Positions 12,590-24,500 of a DNA stretch of 64,000 bases are shown here, piece by piece; positions within the stretch are counted from its first letter, which is position 1, and the number at the start of each line of letters is the position of its first letter. This DNA comes from Homarus americanus. Lineage: Eukaryota > Arthropoda > Malacostraca > Decapoda > Nephropidae. Location: assembly GCF_018991925.1 (NCBI RefSeq), contig NW_024742338.1:3490750-3554749 (forward strand), read 5' to 3'. The notes beneath the pieces were generated by a model. That model saw only the letters and a list, made by a program, of their open reading frames with translations, had not been told where the DNA came from and made no database searches. The position numbers and the translations under genes are program-made.

Positions 12590-12870
12590 AGTAAAGATGA
12601 ACTCAAGTGAAAATAAACACTAATAAAATAAACGCCAGTAAAAGTGAACTCTAGTGAAAATAAGCGCTAATGAAAATGATCGCTAATAAAGATAAACGCC
12701 AGTAAAAGTGAATGCCATTAACTTACTAGCAATCAATTTTACGGAAGTTTATTTTCACTGCCGTTTATCTTTATTGGCGAACATTTTCATTAGCGTTTAT
12801 TTTCACTAGAGTTCACTTTTACTGGCGTTTATTTTATTAGTGTTTATTTTCACTTGACGTTTATCTTTAA
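12590..12870. mobile_element. Long inverted repeat (foldback/MITE-like hairpin)
   Basis: The left arm (about 12,604-12,705) is nearly perfectly complementary to the right arm (about 12,755-12,856), with weaker pairing out to 12,590/12,870 and a loop of about 50 nt. Both arms are built from related short modules such as AAATAAACGCCAGTAAAAG and TGAACTCTAGTGAAAATAA. It has no coding capacity. It lies directly next to the LINE tail that starts at 12,880. A foldback transposon or a MITE is the likely origin. Confidence 0.75.
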
Positions 12871-12879
12871 ATTTCGGTG

Positions 12880-13325
12880 ATTGATTGATTGATTGATACG
12901 TTTATTGAGATACAAAAAACATTAGTACAACTCAAAGGGATGAAGTGACATAAGTCATCCCCACCCCAGTCCAGGAATGTCCCTCTCAGGACTCACATAA
13001 ATCCCTAATATTTCATATAATCAGTTATAGTACATAGTTATATTCTAGATGCAAAATTTCTATATTTCTTTAATATTTCATCTATTTTCCTATTTTTAAA
13101 CATCCACTCTATTTGCTTGGGGACATTATTTATATGGGCATTTCTATATACATTAAGCAATGGGCATTCCAGTATATAATGTGGCAGGGTATGGGATCTG
13201 GATGTTCTACAAACTCTACATTCTTTATCCTGTTTACTTCTCTCAGCTCCAAGTTCCCAATTATATTTATATCCTAATCTTAACCTCATATACACTGAAT
13301 CTTTCCACCTACTCCTACAGTATAT
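12880..13325 (-). pseudogene. 5'-truncated RNase H-type LINE, 3' end
   Basis: The minus-strand frame ending at 13,038 holds the C-terminal Cys/His cluster of a LINE ORF2: CRVC, then HTLPHYILEC, preceded by RLRLGYKY. The same arrangement (CKVC...HTLEHYVLDC) ends the large LINE ORF at 21.9-25.5 kb. On the minus strand the 3' UTR ends with AATAAACG and a (TCAA)n tail at 12,880-12,898. Only the last 90 or so codons remain. Confidence 0.7.
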
Positions 13326-13893
13326 TCGGAGTGACAATTGTAAACTCTTGGAACAATCTGCCAGTGTGTGTTGTGACGGCACCGAGTGTGAGCTGTTTCA
13401 AGATCAGATTCGACCAACACTGGAGCAGGTACAGATGCATTCAGGAGCTGGTGCATGCCCAGAACTTGCCAACAGTGCGTAACAGAGACGTGACCGACCA
13501 CCCACAGCTAACGAGCCGATCAGTGGCAAAGAGGATAAAAAGTAGAGGGGCTAATATGATCCCGGATCTACGTCATCTCGATTATCCAAGTAGACTGAGG
13601 GCCTTAGGACTAACAAAACACACACACACACATGATGTTTTATACTGTGTCACAAATACAGTAGCGGCCCACATGATGGCTTCTATGTAACGTAATTGAT
13701 GCCCACATGATAGCCTATGTATAATGACTACTGTACTGTAATGATGCCTATATGATGGTCTATGTATACTGATCACTAATCTGACATCCTAGTGCCAGCC
13801 TATGTGTGGCTCAGCCATGTTAATATTGTTATTATTATCCACCCTGTACCTGTTTTCTTGTCAAAATAAACTTTCAATCAATCAATCAATTAA
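13326..13893 (+). pseudogene. 5'-truncated CR1/L2-like LINE, 3' end
   Basis: The plus-strand frame from about 13,330 reads IVNSWNNLPVCVVTAPSV, then FKIRFDQHWSRY and further coding sequence to about 13,620. An (AC) run interrupts it, and the 3' UTR ends with AATAAACTTTCAATCAATCAAT at about 13,866-13,893. It joins head to head with the minus-strand LINE fragment at 12,880-13,325. Confidence 0.65.
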
Positions 13894-14057
13894 TGCCCAC
13901 ATGACTGTACCTACAGATGGCATATATGTATCTCAATTTGTAGTTAGTACGAAGGATTTTGACAACCATACCGAGACAGCAGGAGTCTGCGTTTATTTTA
14001 ATATTCATTGGCCATGTCCGTAAAGATACGTTGTTGATTGTATGAAAAAAAAAATGC

Positions 14058-14346
14058 CCACCTGGGTCTGGTGTTTGAAAATAAACACAATGTACAGCAG
14101 TTTTGGTTCAGTTGGTATTTGTGATTGTGAGCTACACCTGAACTGATAAATAGGATGACAACTGAAACTGCTGTACAGTAGCTAAAACAACTATCTGTGC
14201 AGGTGGGGGTCGATGTGCTCCGAAATTTTACGTGTGACTAGTGACAGCCCTCATATACCAAAATTTATCGTAGATGTTCTCATATTGTTTCCCCACAACG
14301 TATGCACAGATAGTTGTTTTAGCTACTGTCCACCAGACCCAGGTGG
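14058..14346. mobile_element. Nested inverted-repeat element (MITE-like)
   Basis: The outer 16-bp perfect inverted repeat is CCACCTGGGTCTGGTG at 14,058-14,073 and its complement at 14,331-14,346. An inner 27-bp perfect inverted repeat pairs 14,175-14,201 with 14,303-14,329, directly adjoining the outer right arm. A third, weaker pair (ACAGCAGTTTTGGTTCAGTT near 14,093 and AACTGAAACTGCTGT near 14,161) sits inside. There is no ORF. Confidence 0.7.
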
Positions 14347-14349
14347 ACA

Positions 14350-16130
14350 GACAGTGTTTTTTGGTGTGTACATACTACTATTTTAAAGTAATCTATACAT
14401 AGTACAGTACATGCATTGTACAAATATGTACAGTGCACGAAAGTAAAGTACAGTAGGAATTTTACTTACTGCATGTTGTTACAATCTGGACGCAGTTTGC
14501 ACACCTGTTGAATGACAGTCATTTTTACCTAAAATTTAGAAAAGAAATACTTTTAAAATTATGATAAACAAAATAGAAATTTACTATTATGTACAATAAA
14601 CAATATGTTCATTGACTTAGTTGTGCAAACATCTAGAGACTGAAATCCAATGATCATGTCATGTGATGTTTGGTAGTGAGGGTCACACTGGTTAGCACCT
14701 TACTCCTGTGTGTCTGGGCAGAGGCTTGAACTACACACACAAACTACCATGGCAATGGTTGACCAACTCCTTGGCATCACATGTAACTTAATAAAAAAAA
14801 TATTAATACTAGCAATTTACCTATCACACAGTTCAGTAACGACACAACCTTATATTTAAATAACTTAATATGAAAATTTACTCACCACAGAACAGCCAGT
14901 AACAACACAACCTTCCCTCACGATGCCACTCAGGCAAATGATTTTTCGAGTGACGTCATGAAGGTGTTTACATCAAGGAATTATCTAATCAAGAAGTTAT
15001 ACTCGAAGCGTTTAGCGGGGCGCAGTTGACGACACCTGGTATCTATTTTAGTTAGTCTCCTCAATGGTGGGATGGCGCCACTATCGCCATTGTAACGTAG
15101 GTATGTCGTCTGCCCTGTTTACTTTTTTATATATTTTTGACCGCGACATTAAAATGCATAATGGCTCCACACGGGTATAAGTCATTGTAGGCGCTGTGCC
15201 AAGGTCGCCGGATTACTGAAAGTCAGAGCAGGGAACAGTGAGGGGTCGGCTCAAAAAGACTTCACCTACACCTTTCTCCAAACAACTCTACCAATAACCT
15301 ACCTTTCGTTCTTTATATCTTGATTGTGATGGTGTGACCACCGGTTTTGTGGCGCTCAGGCTGCTTTCGTGGCGATATCGGTAGTACAATTGAAACCCAA
15401 CTCCTTGCTAGTGCTGCCGAGCGGGGTGGCATTGCTGCTGATGATCCTACGACAATCCTATCGCTGTTGGTCAAGCTGTGTTAAGCCACGGCATCTTTTT
15501 CTACTCCTACAACCCTCTTCCATCCACTCTTTGCACTTCCACTGGACCTTCTTTAACCCTGTCGCTTGCCTTTTAATTAAATGTTTTGTGTCACTCTCTA
15601 AGGAAGGCACGACGCCTAAGCGTAAGGGAATAAAACTCCTGCTGCACTACTGGCTCTAGCTATGTCAAAAAATAGTTACTCATGAAACAATATTCGTTTT
15701 CTGTGATGATTTTTTTTAGTTTATCCAATCCGTTTTCTATACGATCTCTCTTGGTATACTGTACTTACTCAGTAACAGGTGACGCTGTAGTAACAGGTGA
15801 CGCTAAAGCAAAATTTTGGGACCTTCCTGAGATAATCGCAATGTGTGTCAGTTGAGTCTTTTTATTGGATATTCCTTGGTTTACACGTAGTCTGTCGGCA
15901 GTGTCCTCTATCTGCATGAACAATAATCGTCTATGGATCGAGCGATATGTTGTTATTTGGGCACCTTTTCACTGTATTCTTGGGTTATTAGCTAATGCTT
16001 CTATATACTTTCACTTCCAACTGTCTATACTTAATTTTAAGCTTTCACTGTATATTAGATAGCTGTAATAAGGACGAGGATGATGGGGCATCAAAGCTTA
16101 CTTCTAACACCCCCTGGGCAGTCATAACTG
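14350..16130. other. Intergenic, no gene supported
   Basis: The frame at 15,369-15,659 lacks recognisable motifs and flanking splice signals. A CRE-like TGACGTCA occurs near 14,951. Nothing else stands out. Confidence 0.35.
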
Positions 16131-16132
16131 TG

Positions 16133-17135
16133 TGTGAGGGTAGTGATGACTTATGGTGAGGGTAGTGATGACTTATGGTGAGGGTAGTGATGACTTATGG
16201 TGAGGGTAGTGATGACTTATAGTGAGGGTAGTGATGACTTATGGTGAGGGTAATGATGACTTATAGTGAGGGTAGTGATGACTTATGGTGAGGGTAATGA
16301 TGACTTATGGTGAGGGTAGTGATGACTTATAGTGAGGGTAGTGATGACTTATGGTGAGGGTAATGATGACTTATAGTGAGGGTAGTGATGACTTATGGTG
16401 AGGTTAGTGATGACTTATGGTGATGACTTATGGTGAGGGTAGTGATGACTTATGGTGATGGTATTGATGACTTATGGTGAGGGTAGTGATGACTTATGGT
16501 GTGGGTAGTGATGACTTATGATGACTTATGGTGAGGGTAGATGACTTATGACTTATGGTGAGGGTAGTGATGACTTATGGTGAGGGTAGTGATGAGGGTA
16601 GTGATGGTTATGGTGAGGGTTGTGATAACTTATAGTGAGGGTAGGATGATCTTATGGTGAGGGTAGTGACACTTATAGTGAGGGGTAGTGATGACTTATA
16701 GTGAGGTTAGTGATGACTTATAGTGAGGTTAGGTGATGACTTATGGTGAGGTAGTGATGACTTATGGTGAGGTAGTGATGACTTGCGGTGAGGGTAGTAA
16801 TGACTTATGGTGAGGGCAATGATGACTTATAGTGAGGGTAGTGTGATGACTTATGGTGAGGGTAGTGATGACTTGGTGGTGAGGTAGTGATGACTTATGG
16901 TGATGGTAATGATGACTTATGGTGAGGGTAGTGATGACTTATGGTGAGGGTAGTGATGACTTATGGTGAGGGTAGTGATGACTTACAGTGAGGGTAGTGA
17001 TGACTTATGGTGAGGGTAGTGATGACTTATGGTGAGGGTATGATGACTAATGGTGAGGGTAGTGATGACTTATGGTGAGGGTAGTGATGACTTATGGTGA
17101 GGGTAGTGATGACTTATGGTGAGGGTAGTGATGAC
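16133..17135 (+). repeat. 22-bp minisatellite (GTGATGACTTATGGTGAGGG core)
   Basis: About 45 tandem copies of a 22-bp unit built on GTGATGACTTATGGTGAGGG plus TA. The flanks are homogeneous; the middle (about 16,500-16,880) has many one- to several-base indels. Confidence 0.92.
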
Positions 17136-17139
17136 TCAC

Positions 17140-17679
17140 CACTACAGTAGTCGTCGTGTTGTCATTGTAAAATAAGAAACAAGTTTCCTGTGTTTAAGAT
17201 TCTCTGTAAATCATAAAATAAATATGAAAACTGACTTAACCTCAATAATGCCATAGAAACATTAACTTTTCGTACAAACAATTCTCTAACTGTTGATCAA
17301 AATAGTAGAAAGTAAATTAAATTAGGAAAAAAGTGAAGGAAAATGGGAATTAGAAGTGCCTGGCAACCGAGTGAGGGTGAGGAAGGGGTGGGTTGGCACC
17401 CTCAGTTAGCCGTGAGACAGTGTGGTGGAAGGACGTGCCTCGCCCCACCTCCCGGGCGCTTCACTCACTCGGGACTAATTCATTTACACATATTCATATA
17501 AAGAAAAAAGAGAGACACTGTTACTTATAAAAACAAGTTTTCTGGGAGTGAATAATAATGAAACAAATCTGTAGATGACTTTACCAGGTTCAATAGTTGA
17601 TATAAAAGAAGAGAAACGTTTATATGGATAATGAAGTGAGGTACTAAGAAGTGTTCATAAATGTAAGTGTTATTATTAT

Positions 17680-17680
<1 letters not shown>
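17140..17680. other. Intergenic, no gene supported
   Basis: An AT-rich flank followed by a GC-richer patch at about 17,345-17,480. No motif or frame can be assigned. Confidence 0.35.

Positions 17681-17730
<50 letters not shown>
17681..17730. repeat. (GT)n microsatellite
   Basis: About 23 uninterrupted GT dinucleotides. A shorter (AC)n run lies at about 17,970-17,994. Confidence 0.95.
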
Positions 17731-17732
<2 letters not shown>

Positions 17733-18310
17733 TGTCTAAACATACCCTGATAAGTGTGTGTACTGAGTGTATGTTTACTGTATATTGGCTTCTTTTAACA
17801 CGAAATTTACTTTATCCCAATATTAATTTGTCGTGGTTTTATGTACAGGTATGTGTTGATACCTTTTATTTTTTTTTTATTTGTAAAGAGAGTTGAGGCT
17901 GTGTGCGGTGGTTCCTATGTATACAGTCAGGTGAATGTACGTAAAAAAATTATGACTCGCATTTATAGCACAACACACACACACACACACACACTGGGGA
18001 GCGTTCGAGGAAAGAAAAAACGTAAATAGAACCCCATTTTACCTTTGAATTTAACGAATAATGACAAAATTTAAGATTCATTCCTGGGCTCAGCTTTTGG
18101 TCAAACTTTACATTTAAAAAAAATACGCAACAGAAGAGATAAAAAAAAAATTTCCCTCCTTTTACCAAACAGTTGAATTATGGGAAAATTTTACGCATCT
18201 TAAAATTACGTATTAAGAAATCTATTTAACCCCTTCACTACGGGGCGGCCACTATCAATTGTTTAATTTGTCTTACCTAACCTAACCAACCTGTCTTGTT
18301 ACTTTGCCAG

Positions 18311-18498
18311 TACTAATGGAGAGAATAATAATAATAACAGGGACACACAACACAGCGTCACAAGCTACAGGTCGCACATTATGGAGCCTCATGATAATGG
18401 GATTTCAACAGGACGCTGCTAGTGATCCACAACTCCTTAAAATGACCCATAAGACCATTAGGGATTATTATGAAGAGATATTTAATGAACACCATTAA
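18311..18498 (+). CDS. Possible terminal exon of an unrecognised gene
   Basis: After a pyrimidine-rich acceptor (TTGTTACTTTGCCAG) there is an open stretch of about 62 codons to a TAA at 18,496-18,498. The end reads LLKMTHKTIRDYYEEIFNEH, with a composition typical of real protein. An AATAAA lies 7 bases after the stop (18,505-18,510). No family is recognised and no matching upstream exon was found, so it may be a last exon, a retroelement fragment or chance. Confidence 0.3.
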
Positions 18499-18654
18499 CA
18501 CAAAAATAAACCACTAAAACTGTCACCATTAAAACCCCTTGAGTATGATGACGGTCCGGCTGGTACTGTACTGTACTGTATGGCTGAGGTTATATAACAT
18601 TAAATTATATATCTCTTTTCTTAGTGTCTATAAATACTATGTTGACCACACGGG

Positions 18655-19100
18655 ACCCTGCCTGGCTGCTCAACAACCGGCTGGTGCCAGAGCAAAAATA
18701 CCTTCTGTGGGTGATCCCTGCCTCGACAACCTCCTCTTCTCGAGCACCGCGGTCTGGTCCCGTCCCCGTGGACCAGACTGCCCGGTGTGTACTGGTGTTG
18801 CGTTATTTAAACATAAACAAATTAAAAGAAGCCATGGATGATGAAGTCGGTTGCGTAAAAGGGGCCCGACAGCACCATGGACCATTACACGGTCAATTCA
18901 TCTGATCTGAACAACATATACAGGTGCTAGTGACGCTCAGTGTGAGGTGTCCAGAAGTTTGTCTTAATGCCGGTGCTGACGTTATGGTTCAGTCCGGCCA
19001 GATGTAAACCAAGTACCTTGATACAGCGTCCCCCGGCCTGGACGCCAAAGGCATCACCCTAGTGGCGGAGATATATCTCCCACACTATTATCGGATCTGA
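18655..19100 (+). pseudogene. Coding-looking island, interrupted, unrecognised
   Basis: Two in-phase stretches look protein-like. 18,640-18,903 includes TRDPAWLLNNRLVPEQKYLL and LRYLNINKLKEAM. After an acceptor-like CATATACAG, about 18,924-19,100 reads VLVTLSVRCPEVCLNAGADV, a TAA, then in the same frame LDAKGITLVAEIYLPHYY. The stop inside otherwise coherent sequence suggests a decayed or multi-exon gene. No family can be named. Confidence 0.28.
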
Positions 19101-19109
19101 AACTAAAAT

Positions 19110-20200
19110 TGATCCCACACATAATTTTTTTTTTTTTATAAATGTTATGGCGGTCGATTGGATAGATCTCTAGTTTCCTGTCCTGACGTTAAGGCTGGGC
19201 CTCATACACTGAAGGTTGGTTTATGTTCGGGACGTGAGCCTGTTGGGCCGTACACCGTTTAGTCCATTACAAGTTTAAGACGTTTAGGCCGCGAGCAAGA
19301 TAATAATAATAATAATAATACCGGTATTTACTGTCTACCATTAACGAACTGTACGGGCAGTGAAGTACATAAATCGACCATATCCACAAAAGAATAAAAT
19401 GCACTCCATTGAAATCAGTTATACATGTTATTCTAACCATGGCGCTGCGAGGTGGCTGCCTACAGATCGGGGCTGAGCTGTCTGTATTGGTATAATGGTC
19501 CCGTAAGTTTAATAAGCGATCCTGCATGTTAATTATGTAAGCTGTTAAGTGACTTACATATCAACGTAAGTAAAAACTGTTTTGGAATTATTTACTAACC
19601 AGTCGTGTGCAGAGGTGGACAGGGAGCATAGTAACTCCTAGCAAGGACTCTATATCTATGTGGTAGGAGGATGGAACACTCTTATGGGCGAACACTTCAC
19701 CCCTGACTGTGGCGACACCAAGCGGCCGCTGAGTATAAAACACATTAAGCTCATTGTGCCTTACATAACACCAGATTATTCGATAAAATTAATTTATATA
19801 TAGTCAGTAAGTTATTAAATCCCAACTTTAGATATCTAAGAATAATTTCTCAAAGCAATACATTGATTATTTGGTAGTAAAGATAATTATTTGCTTAATT
19901 AAGGTGATGTGTTGAATACTTGAGACGCTGACGAGAGCCGCTTGTTGCCATGGTGATACTGACAACACGTGTTATACTGTGTTGTCATGGTGATATTGAC
20001 AACACGTAACCCTCATCTGGCTCACCACACCACCGTAATCACCACCACACTATAGGAGGCAGCTGGTGTATATGATGGTGACTGTACGTGTGTGAGATGA
20101 TCATGTATGGTGAGGGGGAGGTGGTGAGGGTGTGTGTGTGGTGAAGGAAGGGTTGTGTGTTTGGTGTGGTGAAAGGAATAGTGAAGGAGTAAGGCGCTTA
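19110..20200. other. Intergenic, no gene seen
   Basis: Contains a short (ATA)n run at about 19,300-19,320 and a repeated ATGGTGATA...GACAACACGT word near 19,950-20,005. No supportable coding sequence. Confidence 0.35.
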
Positions 20201-20459
20201 TAGTGAGGGAATATGGCGAGACAGTATGGTGACCAGGGTCTTGTGGTTGGTAAGTCAGCCACAAGATGTCAGGTTGGCTCCCATAATACAAGACTAATTA
20301 CACGTTTTACGCCCCTCCTACTGGTGCTGCCTGGTGACTTATTAACTGCCGCCACACTCTCTAGTGAGTCTGTCTGTCTGCCTGTGGTGAGAAGACGTAG
20401 TAGGGAGGAGGAGGAGGAGGAGGGTGTATTGGAAGGACACTGAATGACCACACCCATTG

Positions 20460-20460
<1 letters not shown>

Positions 20461-20497
<37 letters not shown>

Positions 20498-20597
20498 TAA
20501 AGCAACACTCCAGGACACGTATAGCCTGAAGATGTAGCCTGAGGTGTTGCTTGAGGTGTAGGGATTGCTACAGCGGTGTTACCCAAGTGTCGAGATG

Positions 20598-20651
<54 letters not shown>

Positions 20652-20712
20652 GTAAATAAATAGACATATGGAGAGAGAGATGGGTGTGGTCCAGAAGCAA
20701 CACGCAACATGT

Positions 20713-20757
<45 letters not shown>
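20461..20757. repeat. Cluster of GT/AC microsatellites
   Basis: (GT)n at 20,461-20,497 and 20,598-20,650, and (AC)n at 20,713-20,757. The latter two are oppositely oriented and could pair as a hairpin with about 60 bp between them. Confidence 0.93.
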
Positions 20758-20758
<1 letters not shown>

Positions 20759-21390
20759 CATCAAAGAGTCAATGTGGTGAAGTGTTCCATTGTATAGTAT
20801 GACCCATGAGGTCAGGTGTGGGGGGTGGGGTCACAGGGTCATGGTGATGCCCCATTACTAGGTCAACCACGCCCACTACTACTTTTTGTTAAACAATTAC
20901 AATAAAGATGATGAACATATTGAACACATTTACTGTACTCTGGTCCAACACAACCCTCTAAGAGGTAGATGTTTTAAACAGAACTTTATGTGATTATGGT
21001 TTGACAAGTCTGTTCTACGTAAAAAGATGCTGATGTAAAAAACAAAACAAAAAAATTCTTACTGGCCCCAACTATGACAAATGGTCACTCGGCCATATGG
21101 CCAAAATCAGATATTTTTGAACGGACGATCTGATATTATAATTTTGCATATAACGAGCTCCTGAATTGTTTGCACTACAATTTTATAGTCAAGGGTTGGC
21201 CAAGGAATTATTATCTGATCAATATGGCCAACCTATGGCCAGATCTGGCCAGTTTTGGGTCAAAACCAGTTATTTTTATAGGAATATTTATAACATTGTA
21301 GCCGATATACAAATAACACGAGAAAACAAGATGAAAGAGATGGTTTATCTGGGAGGTTGTTTACCAGACAACCAGTGAGTCAGGCACCAG

Positions 21391-21497
21391 AAAGTACGAT
21401 CACTGCAGACGCAGCTTCGGGACAACCTGATATCACTGTTGTCCATCAAAGTCAAGGTGCTGGACACTGACGAGATCAGCTACACGTACTGTACCAA
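21391..21497 (+). CDS. Exon-like coding island, gene unknown
   Basis: Between an acceptor (GGCACCAG) and a donor (ACCAA then GTGAGG) lies a 107-nt open stretch that reads KVRSLQTQLRDNLISLLSIK and continues VKVLDTDEISYTYC. It looks like genuine protein, ending near the start of a possible Cys-containing motif. It lies about 50 bp from the LINE 3' end at 21,548. Neighbouring exons could not be identified. Confidence 0.33.
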
Positions 21498-21547
21498 GTG
21501 AGGCATCTGTTCTAAAAGGCGGCAATAAGGAAGCATACCAATCCAAG

Positions 21548-24500
21548 ATTTTTATTTATTTTTATTTTGCCGCTTGCAGCGGCTACTTTATTGTGCACCC
21601 CACACTCATCCTGTGAGCGGTAGCGCAAAAGGATTACAGAGTAGGGTTTACAAAGGGTCAAAATGATTAACCCCCGTTGTCAGGATATTATGGCACTGAA
21701 AGTTACACAGTATTTCATTTACATTATTTGTTTAGTTCTATACATAAAGGGTAACTTATTCACAAATGCGTGAGTACAGGCGTGTGAGGCAGTATGTCTG
21801 GCCTCACACTTTGTTATTCACATTTACGTGGGAGGTATTCAAGCACATTGCGTATTTGGTTCTGTACATGAGAATTGATATACAGTAGTTACTAAGTGCA
21901 AAAAAGTGGATACAATCTTAATATGTCGGCTATCTTGCCATTAGAGATGAAGTGTTGTGCCATTTCACACACAGTGTGCTTGGACCTGTCCCTAAAAGGT
22001 TCTATCTTCACACAGTCGAGGACGTAGTGTTCAAGTGTGTGGCCATATGTATGGCCACACACTTTACATTTAGTTTTGTTTACATCTGCTTGAGGAACAT
22101 ACTGCCAAAGGTACTTATATCCTAACCTTAATCTAGCGGTTACAACATCTTGTAATCTAGTGATCTTGTTACTTGCTCCATATACATGTTTCACTTGATA
22201 CATCTCATCATGGTAACCTATGGATCGACTAGTGCCTGTTTGCACTTGTCTACTTGCGTCAAACTCATCAATAAGTTCTTTCCTAATTACAGTTTTAAGG
22301 GTTCTTTTTGACAGACCCAAATTGTATTCAACGGTGTCTTTGTTAGACGCGAGTTTGGCGAGGGCATCAACTCTGTCATGTTTTATGAGGCCTATGTGAG
22401 AGGGGATCCACAACAGTTTGACCCTGACACCCCGGTCAACAAGGCACGCATATTTGTGTCTGGCTTCAGAGACAAGAGCGTGACAACCTGAGTCGAGGGT
22501 ACCAAGGGCAAGTAGTGAGGATAGAGAGTCAGTGATGATGAGACTGTCAGTAACAGTGGTTTCAATGAATTTAATAGCTGTGAGTATGGCAACTAATTCA
22601 GTTTGTAGAGTGGATGCCCAGTTGTTAATTCTAACTCCTTTCTCAATTATATTACCGTCAGGTTGAGTCACAACAATAGCACTTCCAGCCCTCCCACAGG
22701 CGGTGTTTAGAGATCCATCAGTGTAGATGGTCTGTGTGATATTATCATCAGTCTGTAGAGTGTGTATGTGTTCAAGAGCTCTCAATTTGGCAGTGTGTTG
22801 GAGATAAATGCTTTGTATAATTAATTTTTTAGGCGGATATGTCGGTATTGTGATATCGAAGGGAACTGTCCGCCAGGGTGGCAGGAAGCGCTGTTGTGTC
22901 TCAACTTTGTACAGGTGGTCTAGTCCAAACATCTTCATATGTGTAGCTGTAGTTTGGATCCATTTAGACTCAGTAGTCCCATGGTTCATACATTCTAGCA
23001 ATTTTAAGGAAACAATGTTATCAGGATCACCACGCAGAAGCCTCAGGGCTATCATGAGGTTGACTTCAATTATTCTATCTTTAACACTGGGTATACCTAG
23101 TTCTTTCCTCATATTAAGTACTTTAGTGCTCATGGGACATCCTAGGATAATTCTGAGGGCTTTATTTTGCATTTTCTCGAGCTTGTCAACGCCTTTCCCG
23201 TCACGAATGACCAGGGCTGGTGCGTGGTAATCTATCAGAGATCTTATATAGCCTAGGTACATTGTTTTAACAATTCTAATATTAGCACCATAGTGCGGGC
23301 TGTACCCCGCTACACTTCTAAGAGGTCTCAGTCTGTCAGTACATTGGCGGGTTAGCTGTTGTATGGCAGGTAGGGTACAAGGGACGGAAACACCAAGATA
23401 TTTAAAAGAAGAAACATAGTCAATAGTGTTGTTACCTATCTTGAACTTGGCGGGGCCGCGTTTGCGGTTACCAGCTTGTTTGTTGAACACCTTAGTTTTC
23501 TCAGTGGAGATAATAAGACCGAGGTGTTCACAGGCTGCGTATACATGGTTCAGGGTGGTTTGCATTTCACGATGAGTTTTAGTATGTATAAGAATATCAT
23601 CAGCATAGCTGATTGAGATATTGCTGGGGTTGTCTGGTATTAAATTTAATAATGCATTCATAAGAACATTGAACAAAGTGGGGCTAAGTACTCCACCTTG
23701 AGGGGTACCAAGTTGCATATCTTTAACTTCACTTTTGTAACCCTGAAACAGTGCAGCAGCCCTTCTGTTGGTTAGGTAACCACTTATCCAGTGTAACAGC
23801 CTACCTCCTATATCCATTTTGGCTAGTTCGTACAATATCAGTTGCCTATTGGCAATATCAAATGCAGCTTTTAGGTCAAGAAATGTGGTGTATCTGTGCC
23901 TTTCATCACCATGCACAGTTAGGAATGTGGTGATGCAATTATGTACACCTTTACCATGGGTGAAGCCATTTATGTTAGGAGACATGTGTTCTCTGATTCT
24001 ATATAAGAGTCTGCCAAGAACCATCCTCTCAAAGGTTTTACACAGGCAGCTGGTTAGTGATATGGGACGAAAGGCATCAGGCTGTCCTGGTTTCGGTATT
24101 GGTACAACAATACTGCTGGTCCATGATGTGGGTAGTTGGCCCTCGGCATGACTCATATTGTACAATACCAACAATGGATTGCCTGGCACGCGCCTTAGTA
24201 GTCTAATGATGTTGTAGGTGACTCCGTCCTCTCCAGGGGAAGTAGACCTACCCCTGGCGAGGGCGGCGTCAAGCTCCCACTCAGTATATGGAACATCACA
24301 CTCATCGTGCTGTTTGCCCAGCATAAAGCTAATAAGATTACTTCTCTCTACAGACTTCGCATCAAGGAGTCCCCGAGTCCTAGCTGGTAACATGTCATAG
24401 CTCGACACATGAGCCCACTTTGTTATTAGCTCATTCGACTTTTGCAGAGGGTTTGGATGGGAGACGTGTCTTCTGTTTTTACCTCTGATTATGTTTATGT

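Noticed and set aside
15369..15659. 96-codon plus-strand frame
   Set aside because: No motif, poor composition and no splice or promoter context; probably chance.
16133..17135. CRISPR-like array of regular repeats
   Set aside because: Units are contiguous with no unique spacers, and the genome is eukaryotic. The same applies to the other arrays.
20213..20249. Possible first coding exon (ATGGCGAGACAGTATGG... with a GTAAGT donor)
   Set aside because: Only 12 codons, no promoter, no acceptor partner found.
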